The notes beneath the pieces are model-generated. The model had not been told where the DNA came from. It made no database searches and worked only from the letters and a program-made list of their open reading frames with translations. From Coturnix japonica (taxonomy: Eukaryota > Chordata > Aves > Galliformes > Phasianidae), in assembly GCF_001577835.2 (NCBI RefSeq), contig NC_029532.1:3720001-3784000 (forward strand): a stretch of DNA of 64,000 nucleotides, in the 5' to 3' direction. Each line of letters starts with the position of its first letter. The first letter of the stretch is position 1. The translations under genes and the position numbers were made by a program. This document shows positions 1 to 10,519 of this stretch, piece by piece.

Positions 1-194
1 CCCCGGCTCCCCTGCAGGGAGAGGAGAAGGGGTGAATGGAGAGAAGTGACCACTCATACCCAAGAAAAAACAGTGTTTAACAGGGTTGGCTTGGTTTAAC
101 AAAGCAAGGGCTCAAACCTAACTAAATTACCATGAAGTGCATGACAAAAGATGCACACAAGGCTGAGGAGATGCATCCCTGTGGTTGCCCTCAC

Positions 195-3100
195 CTGGTT
201 TGCAGCGGATGCAGACGCCATCTGGCCCCCGGATCAGCTCCATGGTGTCTTCATCCACTTTCACCAAGCCAATGGGGTACACCCCTGGCAAGATCCTGCT
301 GTTGAAGCCACAGGACCCAACCTAGGATAGAAGGCACTCAGAGTCACGTGTAGCAGGAACAACTCTCCTGCCCCAAGCTGGCACCACATAAGCAGTCAAA
401 ACCCTGCAGATGGATCTTAAAGCATGCCAAGCTTCTTGGAAGGAGGAACCTGCAGCAAATGGCCAAAAATTTCAACCCCTGCCAGGCCAGCAGGCACCTC
501 TGGGGCATGGGGAGGGTGGCAGAGCCTTACGTTATTGTCGAAGTTCCCCAGGCTGCAGTTACACTCAGTGGCCCCATAGAATTCAGCCACCTGGGCAATG
601 CCAAAGCGGGCCATGAACTCTCTCCAGATGGAAGCCCGCAGCCCATTGCCCAGCGCCATGCGCACCCGGTGCTGCCGCTCCACCTCCTGGTAGGGCTGGT
701 TCAGCAGGTAGCGGCAGATCTCCCCGATGTACTGCACAATCTGGCAGGGGCAAAGAGAAAGAATGCATTAGGTCACTCCACCACAGCCTGGGATATTTAA
801 GGTGCTCTTTGGGGCGGGCAGAAATGGAACAACGTGCATGGAGTCTCCTAAAGAGGACGTGGTATTATCAAGGGGTCCCATGCCCACCCATCTCTGGCAA
901 ACTCACTCCTCAGTTTATAAAACCTATCTAAGATGTGGCTAATGATGGAGCATGGGAAACACGGAATGACGGCTGGAGGTGGGAAGGATACAGCTCCACC
1001 ACTTTGGAAGATATTTCAGGACAGACAGGCAGAACGAGTCCATGTCTTTCCTTCTTGCAGCAGCCGGGATCACCCTAATCAACACATGGGCATGTGGCCT
1101 CACCGTACAGTTGTACTTCACGCAGTCCTCCCAGAAGTGCGAGGCTGAGAACTTCTTGCGGATGACGACAGTCATGCCCTGCAGCAAGCACTGCCCGATC
1201 CCCACGATGTTCCCTGCAGAGGCAGCCAGGAAAATCCTCAGTACCCAGAGATCCCACCTGGCCAGAATGAGGCGGGGGCCACACACTGCACTCAGCAGGT
1301 GGGTGTTCATCTGGTCAAAGCCTCCAAGACCCCATGGCAATGTGACAGTGGCATGTGGGGCAGTGCACTGCACCTAGACATCCCACCACGCCTCAATCAG
1401 CAGGGTGGGCACTGCTTCCTCTTCCTCAGCCCTTTTCTCATGAGGCAGCAATACAATGCAGCTATTCCAAAGCCAGGCCAAAGGCCGGGATAGTCCTCCC
1501 CACACACAGTCCCCACTCCAGAAGTCAGCCAGATCAATTCCTGGTTCCCAGATAAAGAGGTCACACGCTGCCAGCAGCAGCCAGTTCCTCTTTGACACAA
1601 AGATCACTGCTGCACCAACCCCCAGCCTGAGCTCTGGGCTTGGCAGAGAGGAAGCAAAGTCCAGGCAAGCAAAGTCCCAAGGGCACACGTTACCTGCAGC
1701 ATGGTAAAGTGGAAGGCAGTCGTACACCACATCATCGGGTCTCATGCGAAAACCGTAAAAGACCAAGCTGGCCATGCGGAAATACCTGGGGTGGGGGAAC
1801 CAAGGGCATGTCAGAAGCAGGGCCAGGGGCTCAGTGCCCTCTTCCTCCCCCAGAGCTCCTGCCCAATGCCTTACCTGCAGTTCACCACAATAGCAGCTTT
1901 GGGCATTCCCGTAGTACCAGAGGTATAGATATAGAAGAGTTTATCTGGGGAGGAATGAGGAGACAAGGTCACACTGCACCTGATTCAGGACAGCTGGCTG
2001 AAGCAGAAGGTGGGGACAAGTCAAAGTGAACTCTGCTCATGTCAAAACAAATTTTGTTATGTGATCAAAACATGCTGGGTTCACCCCATGCCTGTTTGAA
2101 CACATGGAGGGTACATGGCACTGCACCACATGCAGCCAGGCTTCAGCCCCTCTTCAAACACTCCAGGCTCTGCTGCTGAAGTCTGCCCCGAGCAGACATT
2201 TGTGTCAGTGTTGTGACCAGATGATCCACAGAACCACCAGCATGAGTTTGGCTCCCAAAAGCTGAGCACATACCGAGAAAGCCCTTGTCAGGGGGATCTG
2301 GCTGGTGTCGAGGAGCTGTCTGCAGGAGGGGATCCAGGTGCTTTGCACCAGAAAGTGCAGACTCAAGACTTCCTTCTCCTGACCAGAAGAGATGGACAGA
2401 CTTCTCCATGGAGGACTGCACCTCCTTCATAGCTGAGAAAGTAAAGAGGAAATGTGGAGAAAGAGCACCAGGTGAGCACAGCACAGTGATTCCCTATCTT
2501 TGAGGCAGCCTCAGGAAGACAATGCCCCAGGTAGTTGTACCCTCACTGTGCTCAGTGGAATCCCAAAAGGCCTGACAACCCTCCCAGGCAGATGTTGCTG
2601 CTATGTCAAACAGCTGGGACTACAGCCCAGGCCTCATCAGAGACTTGAAGATCCTGTTCTCCACTTCTTCCCAGCCAAAACCTTGTGGTGCTGAGAGGTC
2701 TTTCGACATCATCAGCCACAGGGGCGTAGGCTGAAATATGAAGTCAGGTGCTGCAATATTGTGGTAAACAGTGTGGAGAGCAAGGGAGGCTTGTCCCTCC
2801 CATCAGGGCAGGCCTGGCACAGCACAGGGCTTGTAGTGCACAGACATGAGAGGAACCTCAAGGAAGGATCCTCATATCCATGTGGTCCTCACAGAGAGCA
2901 CTGAACCCACCCACCTCTGCCTACTAACAGAAAGAAACCCAGATCCAATTTCTCAATAATTCAGCTGCAGACACTCTTTGAGACCCTGCTCTATTCCCTG
3001 CAGGAAAGGAACACTGAATCCACAGACCCCCCCCTTTGCTCAGAGCCTAAAAGCCCCTTGAAACATCTGCCTGTGCCTCACCTTCCATCATTTCCACTCC

Positions 3101-4208
3101 AAAAACCACAGCCTTGGAGTTGGAGATGGTGATGCAGTGCAGCAAAGCCTCCATGCGTAGGTTGGAATTCACCAGGGCCGTCTCCACCCCGATCTTGGCC
3201 AAACCGAGCCACAGCCCCACATATTGATTACGGGACTCCATGAACAGAGCCACCACGTCACCAGAGCGGAAGCCTTGGCCATGGAAGAAATTGGCCACTT
3301 GGTTGGAGTATTCATCCAGCTGCCGGAAGGTCCAGCTCTCTCCTGTGCCTTGGAAGATCAGTGCTGTTTTCTCTGGATACTTGCTCGCAGTTCTCTGGAA
3401 GATCTTGGCGATTGTGTTCTTCTCTCTCACGTGCCTCCACACCTGCCACTTCACCCGCAGCAGGACCAGCCCCGTGCTGCCAAAACAAAGGGAACAAGAG
3501 GCAAGCTGCTCAGTGACCCCTGCAAAACCATTTCCTCCAGCAAAGACAGCACGGCACAGTGACCTTGCAAGGAACTGAAATAGCCCAGCGCTGCTCCAGG
3601 TGTTACTTTTGATGAGCAGCAGCTCTGGGTGCTTCCCTGAAAAGCATGGATATAGGCAGAGCCCTCCTGCAAAGGTACTTATGGCCACAAGGGCAGGGAG
3701 AGGTGTTTTGGAAGGCTGCAGACTGGGATGTCCTCACTTTAAAGGAGCACCCTGAAGCCTCAGGTGCTCTCCAGGAGCTGGCACAGCCTGGTACCAGCTC
3801 ACAGACACCCCTGCCCAGGCAGCTGGTGCTACGCCAGCAGTTTTAGGGACAGAATAAAGTACAAGGACAATCAGAAGACTTCAGAGCTCAGCTGAAATCT
3901 ATATTTCCTGGGAAAACTTTGCCCCAGAGTTTGGAGCCTTCAGGGCACAGCAGAAGATGATCTCCTTCCAGCTGGGCCAGCTGCCAGCAGAGGGCTGTGC
4001 TCACACACCCCAGTGCATAGTTGAGCCACCCCAAACAGGACACCTACGTGACATCCCTTCGTATCGTCTTGATGAATATGAGGAAGAAATCCCATCCCCC
4101 TGATCCCAGGTAGAAGATGAAGAGAGCAGGGATGGCCTGGACCCAGGACAGCTCCAGGCTGACCCTGAAGAACAGCAGCAGGGCTGCGAAGGCAGCCAGA
4201 CGCAGCAT
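195..4208 (-). CDS. SLC27A4: Long-chain fatty acid transport protein 4 (FATP4), 5' eight coding exons, partial
   Basis: Coding exons on the minus strand are 4208-4048, 3476-3082, 2432-2274, 1944-1875, 1785-1694, 1213-1104, 740-531 and 321-195. All have GT-AG borders and compatible phases, giving about 441 of roughly 640 residues; the rest lies left of the window. The translation follows vertebrate FATP4 closely. It has a hydrophobic N-terminal membrane segment (about residues 5-40), FRQLDEYS near the start of the AMP-binding domain, the ATP/AMP motif [10 protein letters not shown] at about 245-254, and the family block containing [16 protein letters not shown]. The family couples fatty acid uptake to very-long-chain acyl-CoA synthetase activity at ER and plasma membranes. 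The start at 4208 is the first ATG after an acceptor and gives the expected [10 protein letters not shown]-terminus. No break is seen. Identity is firm; the exon borders were read by eye. Confidence 0.95.
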
Positions 4209-5862
4209 CTTGGCCTGTGGAGAGAGAGAAAGCACAAACATCGACCTATGCACACTGAACATTAAGAGACCCATGAGCAGGGGATGCATTAGCAGCTCCC
4301 AGTTCCATGGATGAAGCCCAGAGTCACCTCCTGGCAGTGAGGACGTAACCCAGCAGGCTGATGTTAACACACCCTGCCCATGGCACAGCATGGCACTGCA
4401 CAGAGCCCACCCAAAGCCTGGCTGTTCCTCTCTGCAGATCCATGGCCAGCAGGGACATGGACACATCCCTTTAGGGTTAGATGCAGGATGAGATCACCTC
4501 ACACCCATAGCACCAACGTGTGTCCAGGACAGATGTTGGGCTGCAGAGCTCAGCCTGACACTGCTCCAATGGGAAGAGGAAACTCCATTTTCTGAGCTTT
4601 GCCTGTGTTTGTAACCCCGTGTCAGAGAGCAGCTTCCTGGCCTGGTGCACGGCCGGGCGGGTGATGGCCATGAGGCACAACAAGGGCCGTCCCAGCTGCT
4701 GGGTGCACCCAATCCCTGTGATGGGCTTTGTGATTTCTGACTCGAATGCTCCCAGCTGCAGCTCCAGGACTCACAGGTCACCATGATTTAGCAAAGGCTT
4801 TTCTCAAGCAGAGGATAGACAGTGCCATGACCTCAGCACAGAGCCGGCTCCTGGATAACACCGGTCCTTCCTGGCATGGCCTCAGAGGAATGACACGTTG
4901 GCACAATTCCCCCTTTCCCTTTTGCAGATGATTCCCTGCTCTGAGACTGGTAGTGCTGGGAGCCACACTGCCAGACACAGCGCTGCCCATGTCAGATGGC
5001 ACCAAGCACATCACCCAGCGCCCTGCACCCAGGGTATGGCCCAGGATACCAGGATGGCCCCATGTCCACAACACGGGATGTCCCACTGCTCTGACCCACA
5101 CATCCCACTCCTGCCTCCTCCCGAGCAGCTCAGCGTCTCCCAGCACAGCCCCAATGGCTTCCAGCAGGGCAGGACCCCTGTGTATTTATCCCCCCCGAGA
5201 ACCTCTGTGCAGCTTACAAAGGGAAACCATCCAACCTCGGACCTCAGTTACACCTCCAGCACCGGACAGAAGCGATGGGGCGGATGGGGGGGGACACTCC
5301 GCGTGGGCAGCGGGACGTTCCACCGCCCGCAGCGCTGCAGGCAGGTCCGGGCAGGCGTCCGCCATCCGCTGCCATCCCCGGGCTGACAGCACAGCCGGGG
5401 CCGGGGCTGAACCCGGAGGGCACGGTACCACCGGGCCGCCGCCCAACCGAGCGCTGCCCCACGGCCACCACGCGGCACCGCGGCACGGAGCCGGGCCCAC
5501 GCCGGGCGGCTCCTCGCGGGGGCGGCCGGGCGGCACAGCGCTGAGCAGTGCAGGCCGCACGGCGGGCACGCGATCGGCGGGGGGGGCACCGCGCATCCGC
5601 CGCCCAGCACGGAGCTCCAGCCCGGAGCCCCGCGGCTCCACCCGGCTCCGGGACCGTCCTGCCCGCCGCCTCCTCCCGCTGCCGCAGTCCGCGCCTCGCC
5701 CTGCCCGTAACCGGCCCCGCCGCTCTGTGTGTGCCGGAGCCGCGCCGCCTCCACGGGGCGCATCGGGAAGCGGCCAAACCCCCCGCCGAGCCCCGCACCC
5801 GCCCCGGGAGCCCCCCGAGCCGCAGGGGGAGGCCGCGCAGAGGGGCCGCGCGTCGCTCTTAC

Positions 5863-6010
5863 CGGGCTCCAGCGCGTTGCAGTGCGGCCCGGCCACCTGC
5901 ACCGCCACCGGGAGCGGGGCCGGGAGCTCAGAGCGGGGAGCTGGGCCCGCCCGCCGCTGCGGCACGGGGCGGGGCGGGGCGGGGCGGAGCGCGACGTGCG
6001 GCCCGTCGGG
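5863..6010 (-). promoter_or_regulatory. SLC27A4: SLC27A4 5' noncoding exon and GC-box promoter
   Basis: A strong minus-strand donor (CCCG then GTAAGAG) ends a GC-rich exon at 5863, and the coding exon downstream begins with an acceptor six bases before its ATG, so a separate 5' UTR exon is expected here. Upstream of that donor, overlapping GGGGCGGGG boxes at 5966-5988 are typical Sp1/KLF sites of a TATA-less promoter. The whole 5250-6260 stretch is CpG-island-like. The transcription start is not visible, so the upstream limit is approximate. Confidence 0.65.
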
Positions 6011-6221
6011 AGCTGTAGTACCAACCGGCGCCGCCTCCGCGCCCCGAGGCTCCAGCAGCGCTGCGGGGCGGGAGCTCCGAGGAACCGCGGCCGCTGCTCC
6101 GCTCCACGATCCGCTCCACGATCCGCTCCCAGCCCCGCTCCCAACTCCGCTCCCGGTGCGCGGGGCGGGGCGGGGCGATGAGCGACGGGAAGAGGCGGCG
6201 AAGGCGCCGGGGCTGTCCGAC

Positions 6222-6313
6222 GGCTCTGTGGCGCAATGGATAGCGCATTGGACTTCTAGCGCGGTGTGACGGGAGTCATTCAAAGGTTGTGGGTTCGAGT
6301 CCCACCAGAGTCG
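6222..6313 (+). tRNA. tRNA-Arg (anticodon UCU) with a 19-nt intron
   Basis: This is a complete nuclear tRNA. The seven-base acceptor stem pairs 6222-6228 with 6306-6312 (one G-U), and the discriminator is G6313. The internal A box is at 6229-6239 and the B box (GGTTCGAGTCC) at 6292-6302. The anticodon stem TTGGA pairs with TTCAA, and the anticodon TCT is at 6255-6257. An intron at 6259-6277 follows the base 3' of the anticodon, the canonical position, leaving a 73-nt mature tRNA that reads AGA codons. Vertebrate tRNA-Arg-UCU genes usually carry such introns. It lies divergently just upstream of SLC27A4; from memory a tRNA-Arg-TCT gene sits in the same place in human. Confidence 0.97.
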
Positions 6314-6315
6314 CA

Positions 6316-6319
6316 TTTT
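6316..6319 (+). terminator. RNA polymerase III terminator of the tRNA-Arg gene
   Basis: A TTTT run begins three bases after the tRNA discriminator base, the minimal Pol III stop signal. Confidence 0.8.
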
Positions 6320-6880
6320 GCCCGAGGGCGCGGAGCGGCCGCCGGGTCCCGCAGGGAGCACGGAGCGGAACCGGCACCGCACGGCGGGGGAACGAGACCG
6401 CAATAGCGGGGAGATCCGTGTTTTGAGGGCGGGCGGAACGGAGCGGGGATGGGCCGGCACCGCACGGAGCGGGGGGTGCTGTGCTGTGTTGTTATGCTGT
6501 GCGGGGTGATGCTGAGCCGGGCGGGGAGGAGAGCATCTCCTGTTCTGGAACGCCATAATCTCCTCCTGGTCCCGATGCGGCCCAGCAGCACGGCGGCATT
6601 TCTGGCATAGAAACGGCCCATCGTCACCCTCCGAAATAACCCAGCCCGCAGTGATGTGGCAGCTGCCCGACCTCCCGCATCCGGACACGGACACGTCACG
6701 TCCCGTGGGCCGGAACCATCCCCGCACGGTGACACAGCTCCGTGTCCCCGCTCGGGGCGGCTCAGCACAGCGATGGGGCGGCACAACGTGACGGCTCGTG
6801 GAATCACGGACACGAAAAGCTCCGAGTTCTCACGTCACATCTCCCCACCAGACGGGGAGGGAGGAGGGAGAACGAGCCGC
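6320..6880. other. Intergenic spacer between tRNA-Arg and the COQ4 3' end
   Basis: This is GC-rich DNA continuing the CpG island, with no splice-linked coding potential and no repeat that I recognise. Long open frames through it on both strands are products of high GC content. The COQ4 poly(A) signal lies just to its right. Confidence 0.5.
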
Positions 6881-6895
6881 AGCTCCAACGCAGGT

Positions 6896-6901
6896 TTTAT
6901 T
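6896..6901 (-). promoter_or_regulatory. COQ4: COQ4 polyadenylation signal (AATAAA)
   Basis: On the minus strand AATAAA lies about 550 bp after the COQ4 stop codon. No other canonical hexamer was noticed in between, so the 3' UTR is taken to run from 7447 to about 6880. Confidence 0.75.
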
Positions 6902-7447
6902 GAGCAAGAAGGAATTTCAACAGCGAACCGCCCCGCACGCAACCACCTGCCTCGTGGCTCCGCCCCGGTTCTGCAAGCAGAACCTTCAACCCACACTGCG
7001 AGCAGCGCCCGGTGCGGGGCAGCCTCCAGCCCTGATCCCATCACTGTCAGAGGGAGACGGCTCCTATCGCAAACCTCACAAGGATATTTTGGACTGTGAG
7101 GACCTCAGGGCAGCCTGGGATCTTCAGACTGAGCAGCCGGCCCTGGGCACGGCAGCAGGGCAGTCCATCCCCCTGCATGCCGTGAGTCTGCTGTGTCTGC
7201 TCAACCCAGCTCAACCCAGCTGCAAAAGCACGGCAGGACTTGGCCACGTCTCCACCCGCTGGCACGCAGCAGCAGGGGTCACACTGTCAGGGCACGGGGG
7301 GGTCTCTCCCAACAGGGGGCTGCCAGTTCTTGACAGGGGAAAACAGCACCAGGTCGGTACCAGCAGAGCCACATTGTGCTCCTGCAGCACGAGGAGATGG
7401 AGCAGGGCAGGGAACGGCTGCCAACGGGGGATGCCCCCATTCCTCGC

Positions 7448-10400
7448 TCACACACGGACAGCAGGAGGAGGGAAGATGCCAATCTCCTCCCGCAGGGATT
7501 CCACGCTCTGCTCCCAGCGCTGCTCATAATACACACACAGGACACAGCTGGCGTTGCTCCCGCTCCGGATGGCCCATGGAAGCAGCTCAGTGACCAGAAC
7601 CTGCAGCTTTCTGCAACAAAGGGCACAGAAAACAATGGTTTTCATTTCCACATTTGGTTTTCTATTTCTTCCTGCAAGTCCCTGTTCTGGGCAGATGCAA
7701 ACCCTACACCCCTGCACCCTTCCAGCACTCCTGCTTATCTCACAGGGAAAACTGAGGCATAGGACGGGACTCTGTGTGGGAAGGTTACACCCAAGAGCAG
7801 AGCTCAGGCCAACATGGATCTTTATCAGCCAGCACGTGTGCCTACCTTGCATTGAGACGAACGGGGCCAAACGCTGCTCCCAGCACACACATGGGCAGCC
7901 CCGTCTGGACAGCTTCGAACCATTTCACCACGACCTCACCTGGCAGCAAGCAGAGCACAGTGAGCAAGCACAGGGCACGGCCCCACATCGGGACAGGAGC
8001 CCTGTGTTATCCCCCAGAAAGGCTGCGCTCCTGGAGATCTTTAGTGATGCAACTGCTAAATGAGGATTTCCCTGGGTATCTTTCCCCATCTCCCAGCATG
8101 GAAAAGCCCATTTTCAGCCACATCTGAGCCAGAACCTTCCAAGGGACCAGAAATGCTGCTTCCTGCTGGCTCACCAGGAAGGCTCAGCTTGTGACTTGGA
8201 GTCAGATATAAAATGAGGGGAAAGGACACAGGGAGGCACACATAAGGAACAACCAGGAAACCCTTGACAGAGCTTGTGTAACACCACATTGTGATCTAAC
8301 CCAGCAGACAATGAACACACACAGATGACAGAGGACAGTGGTGCAGGGACAGGGATGCTGCCAGCCTCCCCATGCACCTCTCTGGGCTGGGGATCAGGGA
8401 TTCTAATGGGCCAAAAACCATCCCTGGGCAGCATGAAACGTGGCAGCTCACCCAGCATGTTGGTGGGCATGCCCAGCAGGGTGTGCATCAGGTCGTGCAC
8501 TTCTCGGTACCGCTGGATCACATACGCCAGTTCTTCATCATCCACAAACTTGGCTGGCATGCGGGTGTCCGGAGAAACCTTCTGCAAGGGCAGAGAGCTG
8601 CAGGTCAGCCAGAACTCAAAGCTTCTGATCTCAATCTTTAACACACAGCAATGCAGAGCTCACCATCAGTGTATCTCTCAGCCCCTAATGCTGTGGGTAT
8701 CATTTACACACATCAAACACACGGGCTGCACAGCACCAAGGACGCATAACCCACACCCAGCATCACATCCCAACCTCTCAGCTCCCACCAACTCCTTTCA
8801 TTTCCTCCAGGTGCCCTATGGGCTTCTCCACAGCCACAACCTCCCTCTAAATCTCATCTGTGCTCCTGGCACAGACACCAACCCCAGTGAGATCCCAGGC
8901 TCACATTGTCCTCCAAGAAGCGGACGTATTCACGGCCCAATGTGCCATCTGGCAGCCCCCGCAGCCGGGCCATGTCCAGTGTGGAAAGGTGGATGCGAGG
9001 CCGCTCCCTGGAACAGAAAGCACTGAGCATCATGTGGGACCCACACACTGGGGGTGCTGGGCAGATGGAGACCTGGACAGCCCTCCCTGCCCTTCCCAGC
9101 GCAGCCCCTACATGACACAGAAGACACAGAAGCAAAAGCCATCAAGTCTTATCTCACAGCGCAGGGAGATGCTGTGGGTGGTGGAATGAAAACCTGGAGG
9201 TGCCTATGGAGAAGACAAAGCAGTGGGGGTGGAGTCCCCAAGGGAGGAGATGCTGCAAGGGATGAAACAGAAAACACAGCATCTACATGAAGAGAGACAG
9301 CACCTGCCAGTGGCAGCAGAGCAGAACAGACTGTGATGCTGAAACAGCCCAGGGGCTCCGTGCTGCTGCCCTGGGACCTGCTGCAGGGCTCTGCTGTGAG
9401 CTGAGTACAGAGCAAAACCCACAGCTGGGAGGCTCAGAGCTGACAGATCCTGAGCTCCTCACAGGGCAGCAGTGTGGGGGTCTCCTTTACAGGGCTCAGG
9501 GAATACACCCGGATCAATGGGGTGGATGGATGGGGTCTGACAGAGGGGCAGAGGTGGAGGGCTGGGGCTGGGTATGGGGAACGCACTGGAGGATGCGGTA
9601 ACCTTCGGGGTCATTCCTCATCCTGTCTCGCAGCTTGGGCAGGGCAAGGCAGCCCGTGGTCTCACCGAGGACTGCCACCATGTCTGAAAGAGAGACTGCA
9701 CAGTGATACAGCAGCACCATCCCTGCACTCCTGCATTTGTGATGCCTGGACACATTTTGTTGATGGGAGGAGAGGGGACCCCGAGTGCTGCAGGGGGTCA
9801 CAGAACCATCCAGGTTGGAACAGCCCTCTCAGACCCCCAGGTCCAAGCCCGGCCCACCTGCCATGCCCACCCACAGCCCCACCATTCCTAACAGCTCCAT
9901 GGATGGTGACCCCAGCTGTGCAGCACCGCTCCTTCTGAGCAGCAATGCTCCCTTATATCCAACCTGAGCCCCCGCAGCACAACACGGGGCCGTCACCTCT
10001 CATCCCACCGCTGTTCCCCATGAGCAGAGCCCGACCCCAGCTCACCGCAGCTCCTTGCATGGACTGCAGGGAGCGGTGAGGTCTCGGATCCATCCCACCT
10101 CCCCTATCCCCACGCACCGTGCCTATAGGGATCCCACAGCGCGGCGCACGCCGAGCCGGCCGCCAGCAGCGCTTTCTGCATCGTGCTGGTGGGGATGTGC
10201 CCGGGGTACAGCGGGACGCGTCCCACCGGCTGCTCTTCCTCCTCCTCCTCCTCATCCTCAGCGCGGGGCACAGCGCGGCCCAGCCCGGCTCTGCCTGCGG
10301 GGAGCGGCGGTGGCAGAGCTCAGAGTCACGGCGCTCGGGACGAGTGGGTTCCCATAGCGGGGTTCCCTTACCCGGGTTCCCTTACCCGGGTTCCATTACC

Positions 10401-10471
10401 GAGGTTCCCTTACCCGCAGCGCCCCGCACCGCCCGCAGCAGCGCAGCCCGCCCCGCCGCCCCCCGCAGCAT
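7448..10471 (-). CDS. COQ4: Ubiquinone biosynthesis protein COQ4, complete (seven exons)
   Basis: Exons are 10471-10414, 10294-10118, 9683-9587, 9007-8905, 8581-8452, 7939-7846 and 7610-7448, with GT-AG borders and phases that sum to 273 residues plus TGA. COQ4 is a mitochondrial matrix-side inner-membrane protein that organises the coenzyme Q synthome and takes part in ring C1 modification. The family zinc motif HDxxH(x11)E is intact: H174, D175, H178 and E190 in [17 protein letters not shown]. Blocks such as [28 protein letters not shown] and YYEQRWEQS match vertebrate COQ4. The N-terminus ([15 protein letters not shown]) is Arg/Ala-rich like a presequence, but exon 2 adds an uninterrupted acidic run at residues 32-40. 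The human protein is about 265 residues. The gene is head to head with TRUB2. Confidence 0.95.
9797..9968 (-). mobile_element. CR1 LINE 3' fragment in COQ4 intron 2
   Basis: The plus-strand text begins with a diverged GTCACAGAACCATCCAGGTT block followed by the AGACCCCCAGGTCCAAGCC-like block. This is how a chicken CR1 3' end looks when inserted in reverse orientation. It is truncated at its 5' end, diverged and noncoding. Confidence 0.7.
10361..10416 (-). repeat. COQ4: Four tandem 14-bp units, each carrying a 5' splice site (COQ4 exon 1 donor)
   Basis: Units at 10361-10374, 10375-10388, 10389-10402 and 10403-10416 read CGGGTAAGGGAACC on the minus strand; the third is diverged to GGTAATGG. The unit nearest exon 1 supplies the donor (exon ends at 10414, GT at 10413-10412). 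A more degenerate fifth unit may lie at 10347-10360. Confidence 0.85.
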
Positions 10472-10519
10472 GGCGCAGCCCCGGAAGCGGCGTGGCGGGG
10501 CCGTGCGGGGCGGGGCGGG
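10472..10519. promoter_or_regulatory. COQ4/TRUB2 bidirectional core promoter
   Basis: Only 48 bp separate the COQ4 ATG (10471, minus) from the TRUB2 ATG (10520, plus). The interval holds an ETS-type CCGGAAG core near 10480 and a GGGGCGGGGCGGG GC box next to TRUB2, with no TATA box. Either both 5' UTRs are very short or the transcripts start inside each other's first exon. It lies in a CpG island of about 10100-10850. Confidence 0.85.

Noticed and set aside
4953-6784. Long open frames on both strands (438 and 532 codons) across the SLC27A4 promoter and tRNA gene
   Set aside because: They run through a CpG island with almost no stop codons, overlap each other and the tRNA, are Arg/Pro/Gly/Ala-rich and show no family resemblance. 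They are composition artefacts.
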